64,000 bases of DNA from Micropruina sonneratiae (GCF_025972045.1 NZ_JAPDHX010000001.1:395181-459180); one strand, 5' to 3'. Positions 31,984 to 40,999 are shown, numbered from the stretch's first letter. Made by a program: numbers and translations. Notes: a model not told the origin generated them from the sequence alone.

Positions 31984-33210
31984 TCAGTCCGCGGCGGCCC
32001 GGCTGGTGGCGCCGGCCAACTCGTCCTCGATCGGGCCGGAACGGCAGGCGATGATGCCGCTCACGATCAGGGGCGCCAGCAACCCGATCAGCACCAGCAC
32101 CGGGACGGTCCACCCGTCGGTCAGGTCGTGCAACAACCCGATCGCGAACGGCCCGGTCGCACTGATCAGGTAGCCGACCGACTGGGTGAAGCCCGACAGC
32201 GCGGCGGTGCCGGCCGCCGTGGTGGCGCGCAGCCCGATCAGGGTCAGGATCAGTGGGAAGGTGCATGTGCCGATGCCGACGAGCACGGCCCACAGCCAGC
32301 CGACCCGGGCGGGGGCGACGAGCAGGCCGACGTAGCCCACGAGGTAACAGCCGGTCAGCGCGACGAGCAGCGGAACCTGCGCGCCGCTGCGCGTGCTGAG
32401 GGTGGGGATGACGAAGGACAGCGGAATGCCGATGCCGGTGATGACGCCGAGCAGCAGGCCGGCGTCCGTGGCCGAGTAGCCGGCGTCGGAGAACAGCGAG
32501 GCGAACCAGCCGAACACCACGTACGCCTGCAACGACTGCATGCCGAAGAACACCGCCATCGCCCACGCCAGCCGGGTTCGGGCCAACTGACCGAACCGGA
32601 ACGAGGCTCCGGACGCGGGGGCGGCGTCCGGCCGGTCGTGGGCGGTCAGCGCCAACCAGGGCCCGATCGCCAGCAACGCGAACACGGCCCAGGCGGCGAT
32701 GCCGAACCGCCAGCTTCCGGTGGCCTGGGCGATCGGCACGGTGAACGCGCTCGCGGCGGTGAGGCTGGTTGCCATGGCCGTGGTGTAGACGGCGGTCAGC
32801 AGGCCGATCTGCTGCGGGAAGTGGCGCTTGACCAGCGACGGCATCAGGACGTTCACCGTCGCCATGCCGGCCAGCGCGAAAAGCGACAGCAGCAGGAACA
32901 GCCACGGCTCGCCGACCAGGCTGCGGCCGACCATGCCCGCCAGGGCGATCACCAGGGCCAGCACGGTGAGCCGGTGCGGTCCGACCCGCTGGGCGACACG
33001 CGGGGTGAGCGCCCCGAACAGGGCGAACGACAGCACCGGCAACGAGGTGAGCAGCCCGGCCTCGACCCCGGTCAGCCGCAGGTCGGCGACGATGTCGGCG
33101 AGGACGGGTCCGATCGAGACGGCGGCGGGGCGCATGTTGGACGCCAGCAGCACGATGCCGACCACCACCAGTGCACCTCCGCGGGAGCCGTCGGGGTCGG
33201 GGGAGGTCAC
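31984..33210 (-). CDS. MFS transporter, CynX/NimT-like
   Basis: The 408-residue integral membrane protein has twelve predicted transmembrane helices. The opening VVVGIVLLASNMRPAAVSIG and GPVLADIVADL are hallmarks of the CynX/NimT branch of the major facilitator superfamily, whose members move small compounds such as cyanate or nitroimidazoles. The substrate cannot be inferred. The gene is divergent from the VOC gene at 33292 and is followed closely by the amidase gene, but a functional link between them is not apparent. Confidence 0.87.
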   Translation of the reverse strand: MTSPDPDGSRGGALVVVGIVLLASNMRPAAVSIGPVLADIVADLRLTGVEAGLLTSLPVLSFALFGALTPRVAQRVGPHRLTVLALVIALAGMVGRSLVGEPWLFLLLSLFALAGMATVNVLMPSLVKRHFPQQIGLLTAVYTTAMATSLTAASAFTVPIAQATGSWRFGIAAWAVFALLAIGPWLALTAHDRPDAAPASGASFRFGQLARTRLAWAMAVFFGMQSLQAYVVFGWFASLFSDAGYSATDAGLLLGVITGIGIPLSFVIPTLSTRSGAQVPLLVALTGCYLVGYVGLLVAPARVGWLWAVLVGIGTCTFPLILTLIGLRATTAAGTAALSGFTQSVGYLISATGPFAIGLLHDLTDGWTVPVLVLIGLLAPLIVSGIIACRSGPIEDELAGATSRAAAD

Positions 33211-33291
33211 CGGCGCAGTCTAGGCGGCGCCCGGCGGTGCGGAACAAGCCGCCCGCGGATATTGTTGATAGGTCAGCGAAATGGAGGAATC

Positions 33292-34173
33292 GTGACCGAA
33301 CTGTTGCCGGAACAGACCCGGATGGGGCGAGTGAGCCTCGATGTCGGCGACCTGGATGCGCTGACAGCCTTTTACCGCGACGTGCTGCTGCTGGACGTCG
33401 TGGCCGAACGGCCCGCCGAGGTCGACCTGGGCCGAGGCGCCGAGACGTTGGTCACCCTGCGTCACCGGCCGGACCTGCCGAAGGGCGAAAGGCGTAGTGC
33501 GGGCCTGTTCCACACAGCGATCCTGCATCCCGACCAGGCGTCGTTGGCGACCACTCTGGCGTCCGTCGCGATCAACAGCCCGCAGTTGTACACCGGCGCG
33601 GGCGACCATCTGGTGTCCCAGGCGTTCTACCTGGACGATCCCGAGGGCAACGGCGTCGAGTTGTACTGGGACCGGCCGCGCTCGCAGTGGCGCTGGCAGG
33701 ACGGCCGGGTGGTGATGGACACTCTGCACCTGGACCCGAACGCCTTCATCGGCGAGCATCTCACCGATGCCGCGCGCAACCATCTCTCCACGGCGGCGGG
33801 CGACCGCGGTGCGTTGGCCGGGCTGGCCGGGACGGTCGGCCACGTGCACCTGAAGGTGGGGGACGCCGATCTGGCCAAGCGGTTCTACGTCGACCTGCTC
33901 GGGTTCGAGGTGACCGCACAGTGGCACGGAGCGGTGTTCGTGTCGGCCGGTGGCTACCACCACCACATGGCCATGAACACTTGGAGCAGCGAGGGCGTGG
34001 GGCTGCGCGCTCCCGCCCTGGGACTTGGCCGGGTCGACATCGCATTGCCCACGCAGGCAGAGGTGGCCCGTGCCGCCGAGCGACTCAAGGGCTTCGGCGC
34101 CCAGCTGAGGCAGACCGCGGCCGGTGTCGAGTTGGACGACCCCTGGGGCAACCTGGTCCGGCTGTCTGCCTGA
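33292..34173 (+). CDS. VOC family ring-cleaving dioxygenase-like protein (CatE-like)
   Basis: The 293-residue protein has two VOC modules. The first starts MGRVSLDVGDLDALTAFYRD and the second GHVHLKVGDADLAKRFYVDL. Metal ligands are likely H in RSAGLFHTAIL, H in GHVHLKV and E in GNGVELYWDRP. This matches the CatE/YfiE group of catechol-2,3-dioxygenase-like proteins. GTG at 33292 follows GGAGG by 5 nt; the open frame extends far upstream but is antisense to the MFS gene. The true substrate is unknown. Confidence 0.85.
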   Translation: MTELLPEQTRMGRVSLDVGDLDALTAFYRDVLLLDVVAERPAEVDLGRGAETLVTLRHRPDLPKGERRSAGLFHTAILHPDQASLATTLASVAINSPQLYTGAGDHLVSQAFYLDDPEGNGVELYWDRPRSQWRWQDGRVVMDTLHLDPNAFIGEHLTDAARNHLSTAAGDRGALAGLAGTVGHVHLKVGDADLAKRFYVDLLGFEVTAQWHGAVFVSAGGYHHHMAMNTWSSEGVGLRAPALGLGRVDIALPTQAEVARAAERLKGFGAQLRQTAAGVELDDPWGNLVRLSA

Positions 34174-34235
34174 CCCGTCGACGCGCAGCCGGGGACCGGT
34201 TCGTCGCCGCTGCCCGAGGAGTGGCGCGACAGCCT

Positions 34236-34261
34236 AATGCGTAAGTGATAACTTACGCATT
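34236..34261. promoter_or_regulatory. ArsR operator: perfect 11-bp inverted repeat over the promoter
   Basis: Arms AATGCGTAAGT (34236-34246) and ACTTACGCATT (34251-34261) flank GATA and end one base before the GTG start of the ArsR gene. A TAACTT -10 candidate (34249-34254) lies within it, 7 nt before the start codon. The arrangement indicates autorepression of a leaderless ArsR-SRPBCC operon. Confidence 0.8.
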
Positions 34262-34612
34262 GTGCAGTCCGTGACCCGCGATCCCTGGCAGGCCCTGGCC
34301 GACCCCACCCGACGGGCCGTCCTTGCCCGGGTCGCGCGGGGTCCGTGCTCGGTCACCGAGATCGCCGGCGAACTGCCGGTCAGCCGTCCGGCGGTGTCCC
34401 AGCACCTCAAGGTGCTCCTCGACGCACGGCTGATCGACGTCCGCCGGCAGGGACGCCTGCAGGTCTACCGGCCGCGGGCCGAGGGACTGGACGTTCTGCG
34501 CCGCGAACTGGACACGTTCTGGCGATCGGCGCTGCTCACCTTCAAGGACCTGGCCGAAGCCACCTACGACGCATCATCGCCCGCCAACGAAGAGATCTCC
34601 GATGACCAGTGA
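34262..34612 (+). CDS. ArsR-family transcriptional regulator
   Basis: The 116-residue winged-helix repressor begins DPWQALADPTRRAVLARVAR, then CSVTEIAGELPVSRPAVSQHL and KVLLDARLIDVRRQGRLQVYR. It lacks the CxC metal site of metal-sensing ArsR proteins, so the signal is probably not a metal. This subgroup is regularly paired with an SRPBCC (AHSA1) gene, as here; the two overlap by 11 nt. It starts with GTG directly after the palindromic operator. Confidence 0.93.
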   Translation: MQSVTRDPWQALADPTRRAVLARVARGPCSVTEIAGELPVSRPAVSQHLKVLLDARLIDVRRQGRLQVYRPRAEGLDVLRRELDTFWRSALLTFKDLAEATYDASSPANEEISDDQ

Positions 34613-35111
34613 AGCCACCGCAGGCCCGACCGAACTGCGCTTCAGCATCGATGTCGCCTGCCCCGCCCAGCACGCCTTTCAGGTGTTCACCCAGCGCTTC
34701 GATGCCATCAAGCCGCGCGACCACAACCTGATGGCCAACCCGATCGTCGAGACCGTGCTCGACCCGTTCGTCGGCGGCACCATCCGCGACATCGCCGAGG
34801 ACGGGACGGTGTGCGTGTGGGCCCGCATCCTCGTCTTCGAACCGCCGCAGCGGCTGGCGTTCAGCTGGGACATCGGGCCGACCTGGGAGGTCGAGACCGA
34901 TCCCGCGCACACCAGCGAGGTGACCGTCACCTTCGAGCCGACCGGCACCGACAGCAGCCGGGTGGTGCTCGAGCACACCCACCTCGAGCGCCATCTGGGC
35001 CCGTTGGAGGGCTTCCGCGGCCTTTCCGGCGGGCGCGGTTGGCCGCTCTACCTGGACCGTTTCCGCGCTCTGGTCTCGGGTCTGGGGGACGACGCCACTC
35101 CGGGTCGGTGA
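34602..35111 (+). CDS. SRPBCC (AHSA1-like) domain protein
   Basis: The 169-residue protein has the START/Bet v1-like fold of AHSA1 relatives: LRFSIDVACPAQHAFQVFTQ at the start, VLDPFVGGTIRDIAEDGTV in the middle, RLAFSWDIGPTWE and VTFEPTGTDSSRVVLEHTH. A hydrophobic ligand pocket is expected; the ligand is unknown. Its start lies inside the 3' end of the ArsR gene, so it is translationally coupled and controlled by the same operator. Its stop is one base from the stop of the convergent APH-like gene. Confidence 0.88.
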   Translation: MTSEATAGPTELRFSIDVACPAQHAFQVFTQRFDAIKPRDHNLMANPIVETVLDPFVGGTIRDIAEDGTVCVWARILVFEPPQRLAFSWDIGPTWEVETDPAHTSEVTVTFEPTGTDSSRVVLEHTHLERHLGPLEGFRGLSGGRGWPLYLDRFRALVSGLGDDATPGR

Positions 35112-35112
35112 G

Positions 35113-35883
35113 CTAGCCGGTGCCCACCGCGCCGGTGCGGCCGAGGTTGTCGCCGACCCCGTCCCACAGGGCGCTGTAGTAGACGCGCTTGGCCGGGTCG
35201 TCGGGGACGCCGTACGCGGCCAGGAACGTCGGCTCCCAGCCGGGGCCGTAGTTCCAGCCCAGGCTCATCAGCGCCGGCGCCAGGTCGGCCCAGCGGTCGG
35301 CGACGCCGAGCCCGCCGAGGTCGACATAACCGGTCACCCGGCCGTCGTCGTCGAGCAGGAAGTTCGGGTTGCAGGCGTCGCCGTGACAGACCACGACGTC
35401 CAACGGCGGCACGCGGGCGAGAAAGACCGGGTCGAGCCCGAATCGGTCCACCCGCTCACGAACCGACCAGCTGAACGGGCAGTCGACGACCGGCACCGCG
35501 TCGTGGAAGCGGCGCAACCCGCGGCCGAGGGCGGGGATCGCGATCTCGGGTCGGGCCAGCCACGCCGGGTCCACCGCCGACCGGCCCGGCAGGCCGGTGG
35601 TGAGCACCCAGTGCAGCTCGCCGTGGACGCCGTGGCGCAGCACCCGCGGGGCCGGCACGAACCCACCCACCCAGTCGAGCCGGACGCGTTCGGCGTCCGG
35701 CTGCCAGTCGAGGCCGGGTCGCTGCGCCTTCAGGAAGCGGATTCCGTCGCCGAACCGGAAGGTGAGACCGCCGTCCTCGTTGCGCCACACCGGCCGCACC
35801 GGGCCATCCCCGGCCAGCTCACGGACCCAGTCGGGGACGGCCACGCCGTCCAGCCGGGTCTGGCCCGCCAGCGGGGAGCTCAC
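35113..35883 (-). CDS. Aminoglycoside 3'-phosphotransferase-like kinase
   Basis: The 256-residue protein has the APH kinase fold. The catalytic loop is VVCHGDACNPNFLLDDDG near residue 185, and the metal-binding region reads VTGYVDLGGLGVADRWADLA, matching the HGDxxxPN and D-x-GRLGVADRYxD motifs of APH(3') enzymes. Arginine-rich SWSVRERVDRFGLDP precedes it. GTG at 35883 overlaps the upstream YjbR-family stop by 4 nt, which decides the start. Whether it confers resistance cannot be told; many environmental actinobacteria carry such kinases with other substrates. Confidence 0.85.
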   Translation of the reverse strand: MSSPLAGQTRLDGVAVPDWVRELAGDGPVRPVWRNEDGGLTFRFGDGIRFLKAQRPGLDWQPDAERVRLDWVGGFVPAPRVLRHGVHGELHWVLTTGLPGRSAVDPAWLARPEIAIPALGRGLRRFHDAVPVVDCPFSWSVRERVDRFGLDPVFLARVPPLDVVVCHGDACNPNFLLDDDGRVTGYVDLGGLGVADRWADLAPALMSLGWNYGPGWEPTFLAAYGVPDDPAKRVYYSALWDGVGDNLGRTGAVGTG

Positions 35884-36269
35884 GGCAGTAGCTTCACCAG
35901 TCGAGCCGGGGCGGTGTTGCGGTAGGACTCCTCGACCAACTCGGCCACCTCGTCCCAATCGACCTCTGCGGCCCGGAAGTCGAGTCCGATCCAGCCGTAC
36001 GGCCCGTAGTAGGCGGGTACGAAGAACCGCTCGTCGGCCAGCGCTTGCTCGCGCCGCAGCAGGGTGGGGAGCACCAGCACCGACTGTGACCAGCGGTCGT
36101 CGTCGTGGGCTCCCTTGACGACACCGCCGAAGATCGCGAACACCTTCAGGGTGTAGAAGTTCGGATGCCCGTGCGACTCCTTCTCGGCGGCTTCCGGCAG
36201 GGCGAGGCAGATCGAGCGGAGCCTCGCCAGGAACGCGTCACCCGGCTCGTAGCGTCGTGGATGGGTCAC
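35880..36269 (-). CDS. MmcQ/YjbR family DNA-binding-like protein
   Basis: The 130-residue protein reads FLARLRSICLALPEAAEKES, then HGHPNFYTLKVFAIFG and PAYYGPYGWIGLDFRAAEVDWDE. These motifs define the YjbR/MmcQ family (double-wing fold), often described as DNA-binding but with poorly known function. GTG at 36269 follows an AGGGAG site. It is the first gene of a pair with the APH-like kinase through a GTGA overlap. Confidence 0.88.
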   Translation of the reverse strand: MTHPRRYEPGDAFLARLRSICLALPEAAEKESHGHPNFYTLKVFAIFGGVVKGAHDDDRWSQSVLVLPTLLRREQALADERFFVPAYYGPYGWIGLDFRAAEVDWDEVAELVEESYRNTAPARLVKLLP

Positions 36270-36360
36270 CGCTGCTCCCTTCGCGTTCGCGAGCGTGCGG
36301 CACCAGCCTGCCACGGCTGCCGGACGATTCGGCGGCCAGGAGTAGCGCCGCCCGGGCGGC

Positions 36361-36810
36361 TCAGCCGACCCGGAAGGCCCTGCGGCCGAACACCACGCCG
36401 AGGCCCGTCATCCCGACGGCCAGCAGCAGGTGCAGCCAGTTGTCGGCGCTGTTGAGCGGGACGAAGTTGGCGGCGCTGTCGTGAGGCACCACCAGGCCGT
36501 AGACCACAGCACAAAATAGATCGCGCCGCCGACGATCAGGAACGCGCGGCTGCCGGCCGCGGACCGGCGAGCGCGATCCCGGCGACGCCGAACAGCAGAT
36601 GGACGACGTTGTGCAGCACCGAGACCTGGAACAGGCCGACCAGCATCGCCTCGGAGTGGGGCCGGCCATCATCAGGTCGCCGGAGTTGGTGGTGATCGCG
36701 GGCACGAAGCCGAGAATGCCCACCAGCAGGAACACGGCGCCCACGATGGCGCCGGCGAGTTGCACGGGCGTGAAGGTGAGGCGGTTCCTGGTGGTAGCGG
36801 AGGCGGTCAT
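36361..36810 (-). pseudogene. DUF4383 membrane protein gene with frameshifts
   Basis: The start (FTPVQLAGAIVGAVFLLVGI, LGFVPAITTNSGDLMMAG) and the end (DSAANFVPLNSADNWLHLLL, GMTGLGVVFGRRAFRVG) are in one frame. The middle is not: the family sequence continues in a second frame (HSEAMLVGLFQVSVLHNVVH, LLFGVAGIALAG) and then a third (AFLIVGGAIYFVLW) before returning. Correcting about three single-base indels restores a four-helix DUF4383 protein. Residues in the shifted parts are well conserved, so the damage is either recent or due to sequence errors. Function of DUF4383 proteins is unknown. Confidence 0.75.
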
Positions 36811-36832
36811 GGTGGTCCTCTCGGACACAACC

Positions 36833-36858
36833 GCGGCCCCCGGTTTCCCGGGGGCCGC
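36833..36858. terminator. Hairpin terminator downstream of glnA1
   Basis: Perfect 10-bp arms GCGGCCCCCG (36833-36842) and CGGGGGCCGC (36849-36858) flank a 6-nt loop. It lies 26 bp past the glnA1 stop on the minus strand and just upstream of the DUF4383 start. No T-tract is present. Confidence 0.78.
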
Positions 36859-36883
36859 TGCGTCGACAGGTGCCACGCAGTCG

Positions 36884-38314
36884 TCACATGTCGAAATACA
36901 TCTCGAACTCGTGCGGGTGCGGACGCAGCCGCAGCGCGTCGATGTCGGCCCGCTTCATCTCGATCCAGGTCTCGATCAGGTCCGGGGTGAACACGTCGCC
37001 GGCGAGCAGGAAGTCGTGGTCGGCCTCCAGCTTGTCCAGCACCTCGCTCAGGGTGCCGGGCACCTGGTTGATGCTGGCGTGCTCCTCGGGCGGCAGCTCG
37101 TACAGGTCCTTGTCGACCGGTGCGGGCGGCTCGATCTTGTTCTGGATGCCGTCGATGCCGGCCAGCAGACAGGCGGCGAACGCCAGGTACGGGTTGGCCG
37201 ACGGGTCGGGGCAACGGAACTCGATGCGCTTGGCCTTCGGGTTCGAGCCGGTGATCGGGATGCGGATGCAGGCCGACCGGTTACGGGCCGAGTAGACCAG
37301 GTTGACCGGGGCCTCGAAGCCGGGCACCAGACGGTGGTAGCTGTTCGCGGTCGGGTTGGTGAACGCGAGCAGCGACGGGGCGTGGTGCAGCAGCCCGCCG
37401 ATGTAGTACCGCGCCATGTCGGAGAGCTGACCGTAGCCGTTCTCGTCGTAGAACAGCGGGGTGCCCTCGTTCCAGATCGACTGGTGCATGTGCATGCCCG
37501 AGCCGTTGTCGCCGAAGATCGGCTTCGGCATGAAGGTGACGGTCTTGCCGGCCTCCCAGGCGGTGTTCTTGATGATGTACTTGAACTTCATCACCTCGTC
37601 GGCCGCGGCCAGCATGGTGTTGAAGCGGTAGTTGATCTCGGCCTGCCCGGCGGTGCCCACCTCGTGGTGCGCCCGCTCGACCTCGAGCCCGACGTTGGTC
37701 AGGTTGCGGACCATGTCGTCGCGCAGGTCGGCGAAGTGGTCGACCGGGGGAACCGGGAAGTAGCCGCCCTTGTACTTGACCTTGTAGCCACGGTTCGGAC
37801 GCCCGTCGCCGTCGTTCTCGACGCCGCTGTTCCAGGCGCCGGCCTCGGAGTCGATGTAGTAGTAGCCGGCGTTCTGACGGGTGTCGAAGCGCACCGAGTC
37901 GAAGATGTAGAACTCGGCCTCGGGTGCGAAGAAGGCGGTGTCGCCGATACCGGTCGACTTCAGGTAGGCCTCAGCCTTGCGAGCGATGTTGCGCGGGTCG
38001 CGGCTGTAGGGCTCCTTGGTCAGCGGGTCGTGCACGAAGAAGCTGATCGCCAGCGTCTTCGACTTGCGGAACGGGTCGACGAACGCCGTGGTCGGATCGG
38101 GCAGCAGGGCCATGTCCGACTCGTGGATCTTCTGGAACCCTCGGATGGACGAGCCGTCGAAGGCGAGGCCGTCCTCGAAGACCTCCGGGCCGAACGAGGC
38201 TGCCGGAACGGTGAAGTGCTGCATGACGCCGGGAAGATCGCAGAACCGGATGTCGATGGTCTCGACGCCTTCGTCCTTCACATAGGCCAACAGGTCGTCA
38301 GCGCTTTGGAACAT
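36884..38314 (-). CDS. glnA: Glutamine synthetase type I (GlnA1)
   Basis: This 476-residue main ammonia-assimilating enzyme makes glutamine from glutamate, ammonia and ATP in a dodecamer. Motifs: [60 protein letters not shown] and NRSACIRIP. The adenylylation site DLYELPPEE has its tyrosine near residue 405, making this the substrate of GlnE at 18725. ATG at 38314 follows a GGAGGAAAG site; a few in-frame codons upstream are not used. A GlnR-like box lies about 75-90 bp upstream and a hairpin terminator follows the stop. It is divergent from the RDD gene. Confidence 0.97.
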   Translation of the reverse strand: MFQSADDLLAYVKDEGVETIDIRFCDLPGVMQHFTVPAASFGPEVFEDGLAFDGSSIRGFQKIHESDMALLPDPTTAFVDPFRKSKTLAISFFVHDPLTKEPYSRDPRNIARKAEAYLKSTGIGDTAFFAPEAEFYIFDSVRFDTRQNAGYYYIDSEAGAWNSGVENDGDGRPNRGYKVKYKGGYFPVPPVDHFADLRDDMVRNLTNVGLEVERAHHEVGTAGQAEINYRFNTMLAAADEVMKFKYIIKNTAWEAGKTVTFMPKPIFGDNGSGMHMHQSIWNEGTPLFYDENGYGQLSDMARYYIGGLLHHAPSLLAFTNPTANSYHRLVPGFEAPVNLVYSARNRSACIRIPITGSNPKAKRIEFRCPDPSANPYLAFAACLLAGIDGIQNKIEPPAPVDKDLYELPPEEHASINQVPGTLSEVLDKLEADHDFLLAGDVFTPDLIETWIEMKRADIDALRLRPHPHEFEMYFDM

Positions 38315-38389
38315 CTTTCCTCCGAGTGGATAAGGGGATCGGAACGACGCCACCCTAGGGAGGCCTGATTTCCACCCGGTTGCACGTCT

Positions 38390-38405
38390 GTTTCAGCGGT
38401 GTTAC
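38390..38405 (-). promoter_or_regulatory. GlnR-like box upstream of glnA1
   Basis: On the minus strand the site reads GTAACACCGCTGAAAC, a GTnAC-n6-GAAAC match. A GTGAC sequence lies 14 bp further upstream. A TAGGGT -10-like hexamer at about 38353-38358 places transcription start near 38346, so the box is centred about 50 bp upstream of it. The same pattern precedes glnA2. Confidence 0.6.
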
Positions 38406-38486
38406 GCACCCTGTGTCACCCTGTGAAGTCCCTAGCAGGCGGAGGTATGCCCGCTCCGGGAAGGGTGCTCGATAGGGTGGGCGGCG

Positions 38487-38924
38487 ATGGCTGATACGAC
38501 GACCGACGCCGCCGAGGAGTCCTATCCCGGCGAGAGCCTCGGGTTGCCCGAGACCGGACGCGGTGCGCTGGCGAGCTGGCGTGCCCGATTCGCGGCGCTG
38601 CTCATCGACTGGGCGGCCTCGATGGCGCTGGCGGTGGTGCTGTTCGGGGTCGGCGTGCTGCGTGAGCCCGGCTGGCGGGCCTGGATGATCCTGGCGGTGT
38701 TCTTCGTCGAGTCGGCGCTCCTCACGGCCCTGGCCGGCGGCAGCTTCGGCCAGATCCTGGCCAGGATCGGGGTGGCCCGGCTGGATCGGCAGCCGATCGG
38801 CGTGCTGCGGGCGATCGCGCGTCAGGCCATGATCTGCCTCGTGCTGCCGACCATCGTGATCGGCGCGGAACGGCGCGCACTCAACGATCTCGTGCTGGGA
38901 ACGGTCGTCATCTACCGGCGCTGA
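38487..38924 (+). CDS. RDD family membrane protein
   Basis: The 145-residue protein has the RDD domain: WRARFAALLIDWAASMALAV (the R and first D of the family), a second transmembrane helix near residues 70-92 and a third near 111-130 (RAIARQAMICLVLPTIVIG), ending ALNDLVLGTVVIYRR. An acidic N-terminal tail of about 30 residues is cytoplasmic. Function is unknown. The equivalent gene in M. tuberculosis (Rv2219A) also sits next to glnA1. A TAGGGT -10 (38473-38478) ends 8 nt before the ATG. Confidence 0.88.
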   Translation: MADTTTDAAEESYPGESLGLPETGRGALASWRARFAALLIDWAASMALAVVLFGVGVLREPGWRAWMILAVFFVESALLTALAGGSFGQILARIGVARLDRQPIGVLRAIARQAMICLVLPTIVIGAERRALNDLVLGTVVIYRR

Positions 38925-39038
38925 CCGGCTCGAATACCACATCGTCGCGCGTCCTGTGGGGTTTTCGGCGTCCCGCAGCTGCGCGGCGTCGCCTCGATTG
39001 CGCTTCCGTAACGATCCGGCCACGCCTTCGGCCTGAGA

Positions 39039-39067
39039 TTGCGACCCCCGATCCCACCGATTAGCTT
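39039..39067 (+). promoter_or_regulatory. Promoter of the peptide transporter binding-protein gene
   Basis: TTGCGA (39039-39044) and TAGCTT (39062-39067) are spaced by 17 bp. The expected start near 39074 gives a leader of about 78 nt before the TTG codon at 39152, which has a GGAGGAAC site. This is one of the few non-leaderless arrangements in the window. Confidence 0.5.
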
Positions 39068-39151
39068 GGTCGGAGCTCACCCATCGGACGAGGTCTGCGT
39101 AGCGGCATCCACAAGAGCCGGCAAGCCCGCCGATCGATCAATGGAGGAACA

Positions 39152-40957
39152 TTGGGCACCAAGAAATGGCTAGCCGGCGCAGCTGTCGTGGTCTCCGGCG
39201 CGCTCGCGCTGTCCGCCTGCACGCCGACTCCGGCCGCGACCCAGTCGGGCGCCCCGCAGGCGTCCGTGGCCACTGTGGCCTGGAACCAGGCGTTCTACTC
39301 GGCCAACAGCGCCACGACGTTCGGCAACGCCACGGCGAACAACAACATCCTGTACATGGCGAACGACTCGTTCAACTACTACGACAAGGATCTCAAGCTG
39401 GTGCAGAACACCAGCTTCGGTGCCTACGAGAAGACGTCGGACGACCCGCTCACGGTCAAGCAGACGATCGCCGACACCGCGATGTGGAGCGACGGCGTGC
39501 CCGTCTCGCCGGCCGACCTGATCCTGTCCTACGCGGCGCAGAGCGGCCTGTGGAACACCTACACCGCCGAGTCCGACGACGAGGGCAACGTCGATGAGAA
39601 CAAGGGCAGCAAGGTCTTCTTCAACTCCAGTTCGATCGGCTACGCGCTGATCAAGAAGTTCCCCACCGTCGAGGGCAACACGGTCACCTACGAGTACTCC
39701 AAGCCGTACGTCGACTGGGAAGTCAACCTCATGAACCCGGGCGTTCCGGCGCACGTCGTCGGCAAGCGCGCGCTGGGCATCGACGACCCGACCGAGGCCG
39801 CCAACGCGGTGCTGAAGGCCTTCCAGGACAAGGACAACGCCTCGCTGACGAAGATCTCCAACGTCTGGAACCTCGACTTCAACTTCAAGAACATGCCGGC
39901 CGACAAGGAACTCGTCCTCGGCACCGGTCCGTACACCATCACGGACCTGAAGGAGGAGCAGTACGTCACGCTCACCAAGAACCCGAACTACAAGGGTGAG
40001 CACGTGCCGAGCATCGACACCATCACCGTCCGGATCATCCCCGATCCCCAGGCGTCGGTGCAGGCGCTGCAGAACGGCGAGGTGCTCGCCACCCAGCCGC
40101 AGGCCACCGCCGACATCCTGCAGCAGATGCAGGCCCTGCAGGGCGTGACCGTGCTGAACGGTGTGGGTGCGACCTTCGAGCACGTCGACATGGCGCAGAA
40201 CAACAAGGGCCCGTTCGATCCCGCCAGCTACGGCGGCGACGCGGACAAGGCGCTCAAGGTGCGGCAGGCCTTCCTGCACACCGTTCCGCGGCAGCAGATC
40301 ATCGACAACATCATCAAGCCGCTGAACCCGGACGCGGCCATCCGCAACTCGCTGACCGTCGTTCCCGGTGCGCCCGACTATGACGCGGTCGTCGCGGCCA
40401 ACGGCATGGAGTCCACCTACGGCGCCGGGCCGGACATCGACACGGCCAAGAAGCTGCTCTCCGAAGCCGGTGTCAGCAGCCCGAAGGTCCGGTTCCTCTA
40501 CGCCAGCAACAACACCCGGCGGCAGCAGGAGTTCCAGCTGATCAAGGAGTCCGCCGAGAAGGCCGGCTTCGTGATCGAGGACGTCGGCAACGAGAACTGG
40601 GGCGCCATGCTGAGTGACACCAGCAAGTACGACGCGTCTTTGTTCGGTTGGCAGTCCACCAACACCGGCGTCACGAACTCCGATGCCAACTTCCGCACCA
40701 AGGCCACCAACAACTTCTACGGCTACAGCTCGAAGACCGTTGACGGCATCCTGGATCAGCTGGCGGTCGAGCTCGACACCGCCAAGCAGACCCAGCTCGT
40801 GGGCGACCTCGAGAAGCAGCTCGTGGACGATGCGTTCAGCCTGAGCATCTTCCAGTTCCCGGAGCCGACCGCGGTCAGCAACCGGCTGCAGAACCTGAGC
40901 TCGATTCAGCTCGCGCCCACCATGTTCTGGAACTTCTGGGAGTGGAAGCTGTCCTGA
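39152..40957 (+). CDS. Peptide/oligopeptide ABC transporter substrate-binding lipoprotein
   Basis: The 601-residue extracytoplasmic solute-binding protein of family 5 (DppA/OppA-like) starts at a TTG codon with a strong GGAGGAAC site. The N-terminus LGTKKWLAGAAVVVSGALALSAC is a lipoprotein signal with the acylated cysteine at residue 23. The mature part has family features such as ADLILSYAAQSG, YTITDLKEEQYVTLTKNPNY and LFGWQSTNTGVTN. It delivers peptides or similar solutes to the permeases encoded downstream. A strong hairpin between this gene and the permease gene would keep its expression higher than theirs. Confidence 0.92.
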   Translation: MGTKKWLAGAAVVVSGALALSACTPTPAATQSGAPQASVATVAWNQAFYSANSATTFGNATANNNILYMANDSFNYYDKDLKLVQNTSFGAYEKTSDDPLTVKQTIADTAMWSDGVPVSPADLILSYAAQSGLWNTYTAESDDEGNVDENKGSKVFFNSSSIGYALIKKFPTVEGNTVTYEYSKPYVDWEVNLMNPGVPAHVVGKRALGIDDPTEAANAVLKAFQDKDNASLTKISNVWNLDFNFKNMPADKELVLGTGPYTITDLKEEQYVTLTKNPNYKGEHVPSIDTITVRIIPDPQASVQALQNGEVLATQPQATADILQQMQALQGVTVLNGVGATFEHVDMAQNNKGPFDPASYGGDADKALKVRQAFLHTVPRQQIIDNIIKPLNPDAAIRNSLTVVPGAPDYDAVVAANGMESTYGAGPDIDTAKKLLSEAGVSSPKVRFLYASNNTRRQQEFQLIKESAEKAGFVIEDVGNENWGAMLSDTSKYDASLFGWQSTNTGVTNSDANFRTKATNNFYGYSSKTVDGILDQLAVELDTAKQTQLVGDLEKQLVDDAFSLSIFQFPEPTAVSNRLQNLSSIQLAPTMFWNFWEWKLS

Positions 40958-40999
40958 TCCTGAGGCATAGCCTCCGGGTCGGAGACTGAAACACCCGAC

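Noticed and set aside
31984-33247. Long open frame that would join the amidase to an upstream arginine-rich protein
   Set aside because: The upstream part is a shifted-frame reading of the MFS gene. The amidase has its own lipoprotein start with a ribosome binding site at 31972.
35113-35883. A claim of aminoglycoside resistance
   Set aside because: The APH fold and motifs are clear, but kinases of this family act on many substrates and nothing in the context shows resistance.
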